A stretch of DNA of 64,000 nt from Streptomyces sp. NBC_01241 (GTDB lineage Bacteria > Actinomycetota > Actinomycetes > Streptomycetales > Streptomycetaceae), in assembly GCF_041435435.1 (NCBI RefSeq), contig NZ_CP108494.1, positions 5,552,501-5,616,500 of the forward strand, in the 5' to 3' direction. Shown in pieces: positions 39,761-48,961 of the stretch. Within the stretch, counting starts at the first letter, position 1. Each line of letters starts with the position of its first letter. A program made the position numbers and the translations under genes. Below the pieces are notes generated by a model that ran no database searches, had not been told where the DNA came from, and worked only from the letters and a program-made list of their open reading frames with translations.

Positions 39761-40762
39761 GTGATACTCACGCGCGGAGCAAGGATCACCGGCGCTGTCC
39801 TCTGCGTCCTGCTCGCGGTGATCGTCGCGGGCTGGCTCGTACGGGATCTCCAGGCCGTCGACGATCCGGGGCGGTTGTGGAAGTACTGGGCGGGCTACTA
39901 CGAGGTGCGGCCATCGGCGCCGCCCACCACCTCGGCCGACGACGTGATGCTGCTCGTGGCGTACGTGGTCGCCGCCGTCGCCGCCCTGCGGTCCTCGGTG
40001 GCCGCGACCGCGCTGGTCGCCACCGGAGTGGTCACCCTCGCCATGCGGCTCCCCGGACTCTGGAACATCGGTGAGGCCCCGATGGACGCCGCGTACTCCG
40101 ACGGCCTCCGCACCCGCGCCGTCGTCTGCGCCTTCGTGGCCCTCGCGGCGGGCGTCGCGCTGATCATCACGGCGGGGGCCGGGCGCAGGCCGCCGCGCGA
40201 CTTCTCCGAGGCCACCCCGGGCCGTCCGGGCCAGGGCGCCGGGGTGAGCGCCTTTCTGCTGCTGGGCGCTGCCGGAGCGCTCGTGATCGCCTGGGAGATC
40301 CGCCAGGCCGTGCGGTTCCCCGAGAGCTACCCCGACTGGTTCCTGGGCGGGAACCGGGTGATGCAGGCGCTGACCGACCCTCCGCCGGGCTGGAGCAGTG
40401 CGCTCGTCGCGCTGCTCTGTCTGTACGCGGGGACGAGCGCGCTCGGCCGCGCCGTGCACGCGCGGCCGTTCGGCCTGATCGCGGCCGGTGCGCTGCTGTC
40501 CGCCGGCGTGCTGGGAGTGGCCCGCGCCGTGCACTACGACTTCCTCGACCACTTCGGTGATCTGCCGGTCGAGGAGCAACTCACCGTACTGACCTGGCTC
40601 TTCGAAGTCGTCGTCGGAGCGGTGGTGCTCATCGTGCTGGCCCGGCGGGGCATCGCGGACACCCCCGCCCAGCCCCACCAGGGCTATGGGCAGGGGTACG
40701 GCTATCCGCGGCCCGGCGTCTTCGGCCCGCCGCCCCCGTCCCAGCCGCCGCCGGGCTGGTGA
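39761..40762 (+). CDS. Polytopic membrane protein of unknown function
   Basis: 333 aa. GTG 39761, with GGGGGAG about 10 bases upstream, gives VILTRGARITGAVLCVLLAV. About seven hydrophobic helices are spread over residues 10-310 (VMLLVAYVVAAVAAL, AFVALAAGVALIITAG, FLLLGAAGALVIAW, LVALLCLYAG, FGLIAAGALLSAGVLG, LFEVVVGAVVLIVLA), then a cytoplasmic tail rich in Gly, Tyr and Pro (QGYGQGYGYPRPG, PPPPSQPPPGW). No catalytic motif recognised. It converges on the S9 peptidase gene with 26 bp between stops. Confidence 0.75.
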   Translation: MILTRGARITGAVLCVLLAVIVAGWLVRDLQAVDDPGRLWKYWAGYYEVRPSAPPTTSADDVMLLVAYVVAAVAALRSSVAATALVATGVVTLAMRLPGLWNIGEAPMDAAYSDGLRTRAVVCAFVALAAGVALIITAGAGRRPPRDFSEATPGRPGQGAGVSAFLLLGAAGALVIAWEIRQAVRFPESYPDWFLGGNRVMQALTDPPPGWSSALVALLCLYAGTSALGRAVHARPFGLIAAGALLSAGVLGVARAVHYDFLDHFGDLPVEEQLTVLTWLFEVVVGAVVLIVLARRGIADTPAQPHQGYGQGYGYPRPGVFGPPPPSQPPPGW

Positions 40763-40788
40763 CGGGGGACCGGCCGGCTCGGAGACGG

Positions 40789-42921
40789 TCAGGCCAGCAG
40801 CCCCAACGACCGCTTCAGGAAGTCTACTTGGAGCAGCAGCAGATTCTCCGCGACCTGCTCCTGCGGCGTCATGTGCGTCACCCCGCTGAGCGGCAGCACC
40901 TCGTGCGGGCGACCCGCCGACAGCAGCGCCGACGACAGCTTCAGCGAGTGCGCGACCACCACGTTGTCGTCCGCCAGACCATGGATGATCATCATCGGCC
41001 GGACCTCGTCGGCGGCCTCGGAGAGTCCGTCGTCCGTCAGCACCGAGTTGTGCGCGTACACCTCCGGCTGCTTCGCCGGGTCGCCGAGGTAGCGTTCGGT
41101 GTAGTGGGTGTCGTACAGCCGCTGGTCGGTCACCGGAGCGCCCACCACCGCCGCGTGGAAGACATCCGGCCGCCGTAGCACGGCCAGCGCCGCCAGATAT
41201 CCGCCGAACGACCAGCCGCGGATCGCCACCCTGCCGAGATCCAGCGGGAACCGCCCGGCCAGCGCGTGCAGCGCCTCGATCTGGTCGTCCACGGTGAGGG
41301 CGATGTTGTCCTTGACGGCCTTCTCCCAGCCCGGTGAACGACCCGGCGTGCCACGGCCGTCCGCGACGACCACCGCGAAGCCCTGATCGGCGAACCACTG
41401 TGACGTCAGATGCGGATTGTGGGCGGCGAGCACCCGCCGGCCGTGCGGTCCGCCGTACGGATCCATGAGGACCGGAAGCGGACCGTCCGATTCCTTGTAC
41501 CCGTCGGGGAGCAGCACGGCGCACGGAATTCGCCGTGCGCCCCCTTCGGTGAGGTGCACCCGTGCCGACAGGACCGGATCCTGCGCGAAGCTCGCCACGG
41601 TGGCGATCCGCTTGCCGCCCCGGAGCACCTCGGCACGGGCTCCCGGCCGGTCCAGGGACTGGGAGACCAGCACCGTCACCCCGCCGGCGCGGACCGCCGA
41701 ATGCACCCCCGCCCCTTCGGAGATCCGCTCGATACCCAGTTCGTTGACCCGGTACACATGGCACTCGCCGATCTCCGGCTCCGCGGCCTCCTCGCCCGCC
41801 GACGCCGACACCAGGACATCCGAATCACCGATGTCCAGCACCGCCTTGAGCTGCAACTGCGCCCCGGTCAGCAGCCGGTCGCCGACCGCCAGCACCCGCG
41901 CCCCGCCCTCGTCCGCGATCCGCACGAGCCGCCCGTCCGGCGCCCAGGCGGGCACGCCGGGGAAGATTTCCAGCCAGACCGGGTCCTCGTCGACATGCAC
42001 CGTCTGCGTCGTCCCGGTCTCCGTGTCCACCGCGAGGAACAGCTGGCTCTGCTGGTCACGTGCCTGTACGAGGAGCAGCGGAGCCCCGTCCGACGACCAG
42101 TGCACCTGAGCCAGATACGGATGGCGTGCCCGGTCCCAGACCACTTCGGTACGGCTGCCGTCCAGGCCCGTCACGAAGAGCCGCACCTCGGCGTTGGGCG
42201 TCCCCGCCGCCGGGTAGGCGACCTCGGCGGGCCTGCGGTCCGGGTGCGCGGGATCCGCGATCCACCACCGCTGTACGGGACTGTCGTCGACCCGCGCGAC
42301 CAGCAGCCGGTCCGACTCCGGCGACCACCAGAAGCCCCGCGAGCGCTGCATTTCCTCGGCCGCGATGAACTCCGCCAGACCGTACGAGACGTTCTCCCCC
42401 TCCGGCTCCGCGAGCGCCCGGTCCCCGTCGCCGTCGGCGCCCACGACGCGCAGCGCGCCCTTGGACACGTACGCGATGTGCCGCCCGTCCGGCGAGGGCC
42501 GCGGGTCGATCACCGGACCGGGCACCGGCAGCGCCCGCGCCGTGCCCGCCCGCAACTCCGCGACGTACACCTTCCCGGAGAGCGCGAACGCGGCCAACTC
42601 GGCCGCCGCGTCCACCGCGTAGCCGACGATCCCCGAGGAGCCCTCACGGCTGCGCTCGCGCCGGGCCCGCTCCTGCGCCGACAGTCGCTCCGCCGAACCG
42701 CCCAGCAGCGTCCCGGGATCGGCGACGACGCGCTCCTTCGGCGCCCCGCCCTCCGGCAGGTCCAGCACCCACAGCCGGCCCGCCCGGTCCGTGCCCGAGC
42801 CCGACCGCAGGAAGATCACCCGCTCACCGTCGGGTGAAACGGTGAACGCGCGGGGAGCGCCGAGGGTGAATCGCATCGTCCTGGCGTGCTGGCGGGGAAA
42901 CGAGATCTTCTGCGAAGTCAT
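40789..42921 (-). CDS. S9 family prolyl oligopeptidase (dipeptidyl peptidase IV-like)
   Basis: 710 aa. ATG 42921 (MTSQKISFPRQHARTMRFTL); no signal peptide, so cytoplasmic. The N-terminal beta-propeller (about 20-480) includes AFTVSPDGERVIFLRSGSG, SPDGRHIAYVSKG, FIAAEEMQRSRGFWWSPESD (the double-Glu DPP4 motif EAAEEM-type) and is followed by an alpha/beta-hydrolase domain. Triad: Ser in RGWSFGGYLAAL, Asp in HGLADDNV, His in SGVTHMTPQEQ. The EE motif favours removal of N-terminal dipeptides. Located next to two peptide importers, it could degrade imported peptides. Confidence 0.9.
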   Translation of the reverse strand: MTSQKISFPRQHARTMRFTLGAPRAFTVSPDGERVIFLRSGSGTDRAGRLWVLDLPEGGAPKERVVADPGTLLGGSAERLSAQERARRERSREGSSGIVGYAVDAAAELAAFALSGKVYVAELRAGTARALPVPGPVIDPRPSPDGRHIAYVSKGALRVVGADGDGDRALAEPEGENVSYGLAEFIAAEEMQRSRGFWWSPESDRLLVARVDDSPVQRWWIADPAHPDRRPAEVAYPAAGTPNAEVRLFVTGLDGSRTEVVWDRARHPYLAQVHWSSDGAPLLLVQARDQQSQLFLAVDTETGTTQTVHVDEDPVWLEIFPGVPAWAPDGRLVRIADEGGARVLAVGDRLLTGAQLQLKAVLDIGDSDVLVSASAGEEAAEPEIGECHVYRVNELGIERISEGAGVHSAVRAGGVTVLVSQSLDRPGARAEVLRGGKRIATVASFAQDPVLSARVHLTEGGARRIPCAVLLPDGYKESDGPLPVLMDPYGGPHGRRVLAAHNPHLTSQWFADQGFAVVVADGRGTPGRSPGWEKAVKDNIALTVDDQIEALHALAGRFPLDLGRVAIRGWSFGGYLAALAVLRRPDVFHAAVVGAPVTDQRLYDTHYTERYLGDPAKQPEVYAHNSVLTDDGLSEAADEVRPMMIIHGLADDNVVVAHSLKLSSALLSAGRPHEVLPLSGVTHMTPQEQVAENLLLLQVDFLKRSLGLLA

Positions 42922-43095
42922 GGGCTCGAACCTAGCCCCCGACCACCCGGTCGTGCGCCCCTCGTGCTGCTGTGCCCCGATCAATGCGGTGCGACGGATA
43001 GTTATGATCCGTAGCGCTCGGTGGGTATGAACCTGCTGGCTCCGTGTGTGCTGACCGATCCGACCGTACTGATGGACTGATGGAGGTGAACCGCC

Positions 43096-43290
43096 GTGGC
43101 ACTCTCGATTTCGGCGGTGGTGCTGCTGGCGATCGTCGTCTTCCTGTTGATCCGGAAATCCGGACTGAAGGGCGGACATGCGGTGGTCTGCGCGCTGCTC
43201 GGTTTCTATCTCGCCAGCTCGTCCATTGCACCCAGCATCTCGAACCTGACCACGAATGTGGCCGGCATGATCGGAAGCCTCAAGTTCTGA
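43096..43290 (+). CDS. Small two-helix membrane protein
   Basis: 64 aa. GTG 43096 has GGAGGTGA 7 bases upstream. The first helix is LSISAVVLLAIVVFLLI, then a short basic loop (RKSGLKGGH), a second helix AVVCALLGFYLASSSIA and a polar amphipathic tail (ISNLTTNVAGMIGSLKF). Similar small membrane proteins are common in Streptomyces and their plasmids, but I know no assigned function. Divergent from the S9 peptidase and 80 bp before mshB. Confidence 0.8.
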   Translation: MALSISAVVLLAIVVFLLIRKSGLKGGHAVVCALLGFYLASSSIAPSISNLTTNVAGMIGSLKF

Positions 43291-43369
43291 GCCCCGGTTT
43301 CGTGCTGCTGCCTGTGGTCGGCCGGTGTGCGGTCAGGGCCCGAGGCGCCGGGCTCGTAGGGTGGTCCCC

Positions 43370-44374
43370 ATGACGGACCATCCCGCCCGGCGTCTGCTTC
43401 TGGTGCACGCGCACCCCGACGACGAGTCGATCAACAACGGCGCCACCATGGCCAGGTACGCGGCCGAGGGTGCCCAGGTGACCCTGGTGACCTGCACACT
43501 CGGCGAGGAGGGCGAGATCATCCTGCCCGCCCTCGCCCATCTCGCGGCGGACCGGGACGACACCCTGGGCCCCTACCGCCAGGGTGAACTCGCCGCGGCG
43601 ATGAAGGAGCTGGGGGTCACCGACCACCGCTTCCTCGGCGGCCCCGGCCGCTTCCGCGACTCCGGAATGATGGGCGCCGAGCAGAACCACCGTCCCGGCG
43701 CCTTCTGGGACGCGGACGTGGACGCCGCCGCCGGGTACCTCGTGGAGGTGATCCGCTCGGTGCGCCCACAGGTCCTCGTGACGTACGACCCCGACGGCGG
43801 CTACGGGCACCCCGACCACATCCAGGCGCACCGCGTCGCGATGCGGGCGGCGGAGCTGGCCGCCGACCCGGCGTACCGCACGGGACCGGACGCCCCGCAC
43901 ACCATCGAAAAGATCTACTGGAACCGGGTGCCGCGCACGGTGGCCGAAGCGGGCTTCGCGCGCCTGCGGGAGACGGCGCCGGACGCCTTCCCGGGGATCG
44001 CCGCCCTCGACGACGTACCGGGTGTGGTCGACGACACGAGGATCACCGCGCGGATCGACGGCTCGGCCCACGCGGCCGCCAAGAGCGCCGCGATGCGGGC
44101 CCATGCCACCCAGATCGTCGTCGACGGGCCCTTCTTCGCTCTCTCGAACGACCTCGGCCAGCCCGTCTTCACCACCGAGTACTACGAGTTGGTACGCGGC
44201 GCCTCCGGGGCCACTCAAGGGGCCCGCGAGGACGACCTGTTCGCCGGACTGCCGGAAGCGGACGCACCGCGGGCGGGCGTACCGGAAGCGGACACAGCAG
44301 GGGCCGACGCACCGGAAGCGGACGCACGGGAAGCGGGCGTGCACGGAGCCGACGTGTCGGGAGCCGAGCGATGA
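43370..44374 (+). CDS. mshB: Mycothiol biosynthesis deacetylase MshB
   Basis: 334 aa. ATG 43370 begins MTDHPARRLLLVHAHPDDES. PIG-L-fold Zn enzyme: H15 and D18 of AHPDDE, and GYGHPDHIQAH supplies the third ligand. MshB-specific text includes LPALAHLAADRDDTLGPYRQ, GGPGRFRDSGMMG and FWDADVDAAAGYLVE. It deacetylates GlcNAc-inositol to give the GlcN-inositol that MshC joins to cysteine. The last 40 residues are an unusual Ala/Asp/Glu repeat (variants of PEADAPRAG). Overlaps the next start by 4 bp. Confidence 0.95.
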   Translation: MTDHPARRLLLVHAHPDDESINNGATMARYAAEGAQVTLVTCTLGEEGEIILPALAHLAADRDDTLGPYRQGELAAAMKELGVTDHRFLGGPGRFRDSGMMGAEQNHRPGAFWDADVDAAAGYLVEVIRSVRPQVLVTYDPDGGYGHPDHIQAHRVAMRAAELAADPAYRTGPDAPHTIEKIYWNRVPRTVAEAGFARLRETAPDAFPGIAALDDVPGVVDDTRITARIDGSAHAAAKSAAMRAHATQIVVDGPFFALSNDLGQPVFTTEYYELVRGASGATQGAREDDLFAGLPEADAPRAGVPEADTAGADAPEADAREAGVHGADVSGAER

Positions 44375-44817
44375 GCGACGGCAAGCAGCGCACGCCGCGC
44401 ACGGGCACGCCCGCCAAGGGCACCGCGGCCACCGGGCTCGCCGCGCCCCTCAACCCCGGGCGGATCGCCGCCTATGTGGGCCTCGCCGTCCTCGGCGCGC
44501 TCGTCGGGATCGCCGGGGCACTGGTCCAAGCGGCCTGGTTCCCCGCCGGATTACTGCTCGCGCTGGCCGCGTGCGCCGGACTGTTCTACGGCGGGCGCTG
44601 CGTCTTCGGCACCCAGCTCGGCGCCCTGGCCCCGGCCGCGGGCTGGCTGATTTCGGTCGTCGTGCTGCTCGGCGGACGGCCGGAAGGCGACTATGTTTTC
44701 GGCGATGAACTGGGCCTCACCCTCTTCATGCTGGGCGGGATGGTCGTCGCTGTGATCTGTGCCACCATGTCGCGGTCGCCGCGAACGGACGCCGACAGCG
44801 GCCGACCTGGCAAGTAA
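44371..44817 (+). CDS. DUF6113-like membrane protein with a TTA codon
   Basis: 148 aa, coupled to mshB (ATGA). A basic 25-residue cytoplasmic start is followed by four helices (IAAYVGLAVLGALVGIAGAL, FPAGLLLALAACAGLFYGG, LGALAPAAGWLISVVVLL, LGLTLFMLGGMVVAVICATM). Codon 61 (44551-44553) is TTA, the rare leucine codon read by bldA tRNA, so translation may be restricted to late growth. Membership of the DUF6113 family is from recall. Function unknown; partnership with mshB seems conserved. Confidence 0.8.
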   Translation: MSDGKQRTPRTGTPAKGTAATGLAAPLNPGRIAAYVGLAVLGALVGIAGALVQAAWFPAGLLLALAACAGLFYGGRCVFGTQLGALAPAAGWLISVVVLLGGRPEGDYVFGDELGLTLFMLGGMVVAVICATMSRSPRTDADSGRPGK

Positions 44818-44992
44818 TGTGCCACGTCCGATCCCGTAATGCCCCTTGTCCGTCCGGCGGTCGCGCAGCCGTTTGCCCCGGTGGCGCGGTGTCTGCCGGC
44901 GGCGGCCAGTAAAGTGGTTCGCGCGCCGAGCCGTCCCCTGGCCTGCGGCATGGGGGAAGTACGGGCGGCGGAGCCAATCGGGAGAACCTGCT

Positions 44993-47041
44993 TTGAGTCG
45001 TGAAACTGACAGTTCGTCCTCCGGGCCCCAGGGGCGTGGAGGAGCCGCGTACCCCTCGGGGACGCCGCCGTACGGATCCCGCCAGTATCCGTCGTTGCAC
45101 CCTTCGCAGGACGCCCCGGAGGGGGCCCCGGAGCCTGCGGAACCGCCTCGGTCCGAAGAGCCGAGGACCGAGACGACACTGACGACGCGCATCCGGATCA
45201 ACATCCCGGGCTCGCGTCCCATCCCGCCCGTCGTCATGCGTACGCCCATGAGTGAAGCCGACGCCACCGAAGCCGAGCGCACGAGCAGCATCCCGCGCCC
45301 CGCCTCGCCCGCGCCGAGCGGTGCGTCGGACACGGCCGACACCGCACCGGCCGCCGAGGCAAGACCCGGTTCTGCGAGGGCGGAACCGGCTGCCGAGAAG
45401 CCGGCCAGGGAGAAGAGCGGCAGCGACTGGTTCGCCCCGCGCAAAACCCCCACGAACACCTCGGTCGTCGGCTCCGGCGCGCCCGGTGGCGCCGACGGCC
45501 CCAAGGCCGCCGCGCCCACCCCGCCCCGCGCCGACCTGCCGTACTTCTCGGACGGTCCCCAGCGCACGGGCGAGCAGGACGCGCCCCGCCCCGGCACGTC
45601 CGGCGGCCCGCGTCCCACGCCCGACCTCGGCGTGCGTACACCCGGCCCCTCCGGACCGACCACGGGCGTCACCGGCACGTCGGCCCTGACGCCGAACCTC
45701 GACCGGGCGGGCGGCTTCGACATGGCGGGCCCCGGGGGTTCCGCGGGCCCGCAGGGCCAGGGTCCCGGCGCCCCCGGTGGCGTGCCCGGGCGTATGTCCG
45801 ACGACACGGCGGTGCTGACGCCCCAGTCGCCGGCCCCGGCCCCGGCCGGCCGGGGCGGCAACGTCTCCGGTGACACGCTCACCAGCGGCATCCCCGTCGT
45901 CCCGCCGGAGCACCGCTCGCCGTTCCCGCCCCCGTCCCCGTTCGCGGGCGGCCCCGGCGGTGGGCGGCCCGACCTGACGCCCGGTCTCGCGGACGACGCG
46001 ATGGGCACCGGTCCGGCCGGGCCCGGCGGTCCCGCGACCCCGTCGCCCGGTCCCGCCGCGCGCCGCGCCTCGCCGACCCCGCCCGCGAAGAAGAAGGGCC
46101 GCTCCAAGCTGGTCCTCCTCTGCGCCGGTGTTGTCGTCCTGCTCGGTGTCGCGTACGGCGCCGGGCTGCTGATGAACCACTCCGACGTCCCCAAGGGCAC
46201 CACGGTCCTCGGCGTCGACATCGGCGGCGGCACGAAGGAGGAGGGCGTCGCGAAGTTGGACACCGCCCTCGGCAAGCGCGCCCAGGCCCCCCTCCAACTG
46301 TCCGTGGACGGCAAGAAGACCGAGCTCGCACCGGACAAGGCGGGGCTCGGCCTGGACAGCCAGGAGACCGTGCGCTCGGCCGCGGGCAGCGACTACAACC
46401 CGCTCTCCGTCATCGGCTCCCTCTTCGGCAGCAAGCGCGTCGTCGACCCGGTGATCCCGGTGGACGAGGAGAAGCTCGGGGTCGCGCTCACGGACCTGGC
46501 GGGCGTCTCCGGCTCGGCCAACGACGGCACGATCCGCTTCGAGCCGGGCAAGGCCGTCGCCGTACCCGGCAAGGCGGGCAAGGCGCTGGACGTCAACAAG
46601 TCGCTGATCTCGGTGCGCGACGCGTACCGGGCCCAGGTGGAGACCGGCCGGACGGCCACCGTCCAACTGCCCGTCACCAGCCGCGAACCCACCATCAGCC
46701 AGGCCGAACTGGACCGGGCGATGAAGGAATTCGCGCAGCCCGCGATGTCCGGCCTGATCACCATCAAGGCCGGTCCCAAGCAGATCCAGTTCGGCCCGGC
46801 CAAGTCGCTGCCGAAGATCCTGACGATGGTGCCGGTCAACGGCCGGCTGGTCGAGCACTACGACAAGAAGGCCATCGACACCCTCTGCGAAGGCGTCTTC
46901 GACGGCATCATGGTCACCAAGGGCGACGGCAAGAAGCACCAGCTCGGCGCGGACGACGTGGCGGCCGCCATGCAGACCGCGCTGGTCGGCAAGGACCCCG
47001 TCGCTCGGACCGTCACGATCGACCTCGGCGGCAACGGATAA
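44993..47041 (+). CDS. Membrane-anchored YoaR/PG_binding_4-like protein with long Pro-rich cytoplasmic region
   Basis: 682 aa. The start is probably TTG 44993 (LSRETDSSSSGPQGRGGAAY), with GGGAGA 7 bases upstream; no ATG or GTG fits. Residues 1-370 are disordered and Pro/Gly/Ser-rich with a basic KKKGRSK stop. One transmembrane helix follows (about 372-393, LVLLCAGVVVLLGVAYGAG). The outer part has two PG_binding_4/YoaR-type units (GTTVLGVDIGGGTKEEGVAK; ALDVNKSLISVRDAYRA), as found before VanW domains, but no VanW domain is present. Likely acts at the cell wall; exact role unknown. Confidence 0.8.
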   Translation: MSRETDSSSSGPQGRGGAAYPSGTPPYGSRQYPSLHPSQDAPEGAPEPAEPPRSEEPRTETTLTTRIRINIPGSRPIPPVVMRTPMSEADATEAERTSSIPRPASPAPSGASDTADTAPAAEARPGSARAEPAAEKPAREKSGSDWFAPRKTPTNTSVVGSGAPGGADGPKAAAPTPPRADLPYFSDGPQRTGEQDAPRPGTSGGPRPTPDLGVRTPGPSGPTTGVTGTSALTPNLDRAGGFDMAGPGGSAGPQGQGPGAPGGVPGRMSDDTAVLTPQSPAPAPAGRGGNVSGDTLTSGIPVVPPEHRSPFPPPSPFAGGPGGGRPDLTPGLADDAMGTGPAGPGGPATPSPGPAARRASPTPPAKKKGRSKLVLLCAGVVVLLGVAYGAGLLMNHSDVPKGTTVLGVDIGGGTKEEGVAKLDTALGKRAQAPLQLSVDGKKTELAPDKAGLGLDSQETVRSAAGSDYNPLSVIGSLFGSKRVVDPVIPVDEEKLGVALTDLAGVSGSANDGTIRFEPGKAVAVPGKAGKALDVNKSLISVRDAYRAQVETGRTATVQLPVTSREPTISQAELDRAMKEFAQPAMSGLITIKAGPKQIQFGPAKSLPKILTMVPVNGRLVEHYDKKAIDTLCEGVFDGIMVTKGDGKKHQLGADDVAAAMQTALVGKDPVARTVTIDLGGNG

Positions 47042-47083
47042 CCGCACCCGTACACCTGCACACCCGTACTTCTGTACACCGCT

Positions 47084-47115
47084 CCGCCCCCGTCCGGACC
47101 CCCGGCCGGGGGCGG
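47084..47115 (+). terminator. Terminator hairpin after the YoaR-like gene
   Basis: CCGCCCCCG (47084-47092) pairs with CGGGGGCGG (47107-47115) around a GC-rich 14-base loop, 43 bp after the stop. Confidence 0.5.
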
Positions 47116-47210
47116 CGCCGTGTCCGGGCGGGCGCAGCGCCCACAGTGCTCCGGCCGCCCGCCCGGCCGCCCGCCCCGCCACCGGCGTCACGCATTCCGC
47201 ATGACATCTG

Positions 47211-47224
47211 TCATCCCGTTTCCA
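47211..47224. promoter_or_regulatory. Candidate operator of the exporter/two-component operon
   Basis: ATGACATCTGTCAT has perfect 6-bp arms (ATGACA/TGTCAT) around TC, 50 bp before the ABC ATPase start. NarL-type response regulators bind such short palindromes, and one is encoded at the end of this operon, so autoregulation is plausible. Confidence 0.5.
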
Positions 47225-47273
47225 CGACCCGCGGCCCTGCCGGGCCCACCCCCCGCTCCGCCACTCTGAACGC

Positions 47274-48212
47274 ATGACAACGACAGCCCCCGAGACCACC
47301 GGAGCCAAGACCGCCGTGGTCCGCTTCGACCGGGTCAGCAAGGCGTACGGGACGGTGTGCGCCGTCGACGGACTCACCCTCGATCTGCACCCCGGCGAGA
47401 CCGTGGCGCTCCTCGGCCCCAACGGCGCCGGAAAGTCCTCCACCCTGGATCTGCTCCTCGGCCTGCGCACCGCGGACTCCGGTTCGGTCCGGGTCTTCGG
47501 CACCACCCCGCAGGGCGCCATCGCCGCAGGCCGCGTCGGCGCGATGCTGCAGAGCGGCGGCCTGATGGAGGACGTCACCGTCGGCGAACTCGTCCGCCTC
47601 GCCTGCGATCTGCACCCCAGGCCCCACCCGGTGGGCGAGGTGCTGTCCCGCGCCGGTATCGCGCAGATCGCCGACCGCATGGTCAACAAGCTCTCCGGCG
47701 GCCAGGAGCAGCGCGTACGGTTCGCGCTCGCCACCGCCGGGGCCAACGACCTGATCGTCCTCGACGAGCCGACCACCGGCATGGACGTCACGGCCCGCCA
47801 GGCCTTCTGGGCCACCATGCGCGAGCAGGCCGAGCAGGGCCGCACCGTCCTGTTCGCCACCCACTACCTCGAAGAGGCCGACGCGATCGCCGACCGCGTC
47901 CTCGTCCTCCACAAGGGCCGGCTGCTGGCCGACGGCACCGCCGCCGAGATCAAGGCGAAGGCCGGGGCCCGCCGGATCTCCTTCGAGCTGGAGGGCCCGG
48001 TCGACGAGGCGGCCCTGCGCGGCCTGCCGTTCCTGTCCACGCTCGACATCAGCGGCAACCGGGTCCGCATCCAGTCGCACAACGCCGACGCGACCGTCCA
48101 CGCGGTCTACGGGCTCGGCCTCTACCCGCGCGAACTCGAAGTCGCGGGACTCGGCCTGGAGCAGGCCTTCGTCGCCATCACCGAGGCCGAGGAGGCCAGG
48201 ACCCAGTGCTGA
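47274..48212 (+). CDS. ABC-2 exporter ATPase (DrrA/CcmA type)
   Basis: 312 aa. Walker A GPNGAGKSS, signature LSGGQEQRVRFAL, Walker B LIVLDEPTTGMD, H-loop FATHYLEEAD. The C-terminal domain (about 225-312) is typical of DrrA-like drug or lipid exporters. Overlaps the permease start by 7 bp. No strong ribosome site before ATG 47274. Confidence 0.93.
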   Translation: MTTTAPETTGAKTAVVRFDRVSKAYGTVCAVDGLTLDLHPGETVALLGPNGAGKSSTLDLLLGLRTADSGSVRVFGTTPQGAIAAGRVGAMLQSGGLMEDVTVGELVRLACDLHPRPHPVGEVLSRAGIAQIADRMVNKLSGGQEQRVRFALATAGANDLIVLDEPTTGMDVTARQAFWATMREQAEQGRTVLFATHYLEEADAIADRVLVLHKGRLLADGTAAEIKAKAGARRISFELEGPVDEAALRGLPFLSTLDISGNRVRIQSHNADATVHAVYGLGLYPRELEVAGLGLEQAFVAITEAEEARTQC

Positions 48213-48961
48213 ATTTCTTCTCGTGGGCCCTCATCCGGCTCGAAGTGACCCGCACCCTGCGGAACAAGAAGTTCATGTTCTTCTCGGTCATCTACCCGTC
48301 GGTGATCTACCTGTTGATCTCCGGCACCCGGAACACCACGGACATGGTCCCCGACAGCGACCTCACCCTCCAGGCCTTCTTCATGGTCTCGATGGCCTCC
48401 TTCGGCGCGCTGACCGCCGTCCTCATGGGCAACAGCGAACGCATCGCCAAGGAGCGTGAGAAGGGCTGGGTCCGCCAGCTCCGGCTCACCGCACTGCCCG
48501 GTCGCGGCTACGTCCTGGCGAAGATCGCCAGTGCGGCGATGGTCACCCTGCCCTGCATCGTGGTCGTGTTCCTGGTCGCCGCCACCGTCAAACACGTACG
48601 GCTGGATACCTGGCAGTGGTTCGCGCTGACCGGGGTCATCTGGGCCGGTTCGCTGGTCTTCGCCGCGCTCGGGGTCGCCATCGGCTACATCGCCAGCGGT
48701 GACGCGGTCCGTCCGATCACGATGATCATCTACTTCGGGCTCTCCATCCTCGGCGGTCTGTGGATGCCCAGCGCGACCTTCCCGCAGTGGCTCCAGAACA
48801 TTTCCGAATGGCTGCCCACACACGCGTACGCTTCTCTCGGTCAGGCGATCGAAATGGGCGGGTCGCCGCACGGCAAGGACGTCGCCGTCCTCTGCGTCTA
48901 CTTCCTGATCTTCGCGGGCGGAGCGGCCTGGCTCTACCGGAAGGACACCCTGAAGGCGTGA
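48206..48961 (+). CDS. ABC-2 type exporter permease
   Basis: 251 aa. GTG 48206 (VLNFFSWALIRLEVTRTLRN). Six predicted helices; short coupling stretch SERIAKEREKGWVRQLRLTA; the family motif GLSILGGLWMPSATFPQWLQ near 190-210 precedes LPTHAY. Works with the ATPase upstream and shares a transcript with the two-component system downstream, so the exporter is probably induced by its own substrate or by membrane stress. Confidence 0.92.
   Translation: MLNFFSWALIRLEVTRTLRNKKFMFFSVIYPSVIYLLISGTRNTTDMVPDSDLTLQAFFMVSMASFGALTAVLMGNSERIAKEREKGWVRQLRLTALPGRGYVLAKIASAAMVTLPCIVVVFLVAATVKHVRLDTWQWFALTGVIWAGSLVFAALGVAIGYIASGDAVRPITMIIYFGLSILGGLWMPSATFPQWLQNISEWLPTHAYASLGQAIEMGGSPHGKDVAVLCVYFLIFAGGAAWLYRKDTLKA

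Noticed and set aside
44551..46338. Long minus-strand frames over the mshB-downstream and YoaR-like genes
   Set aside because: Poor codon-position bias and no recognisable domain; plus-strand genes explain the sequence.
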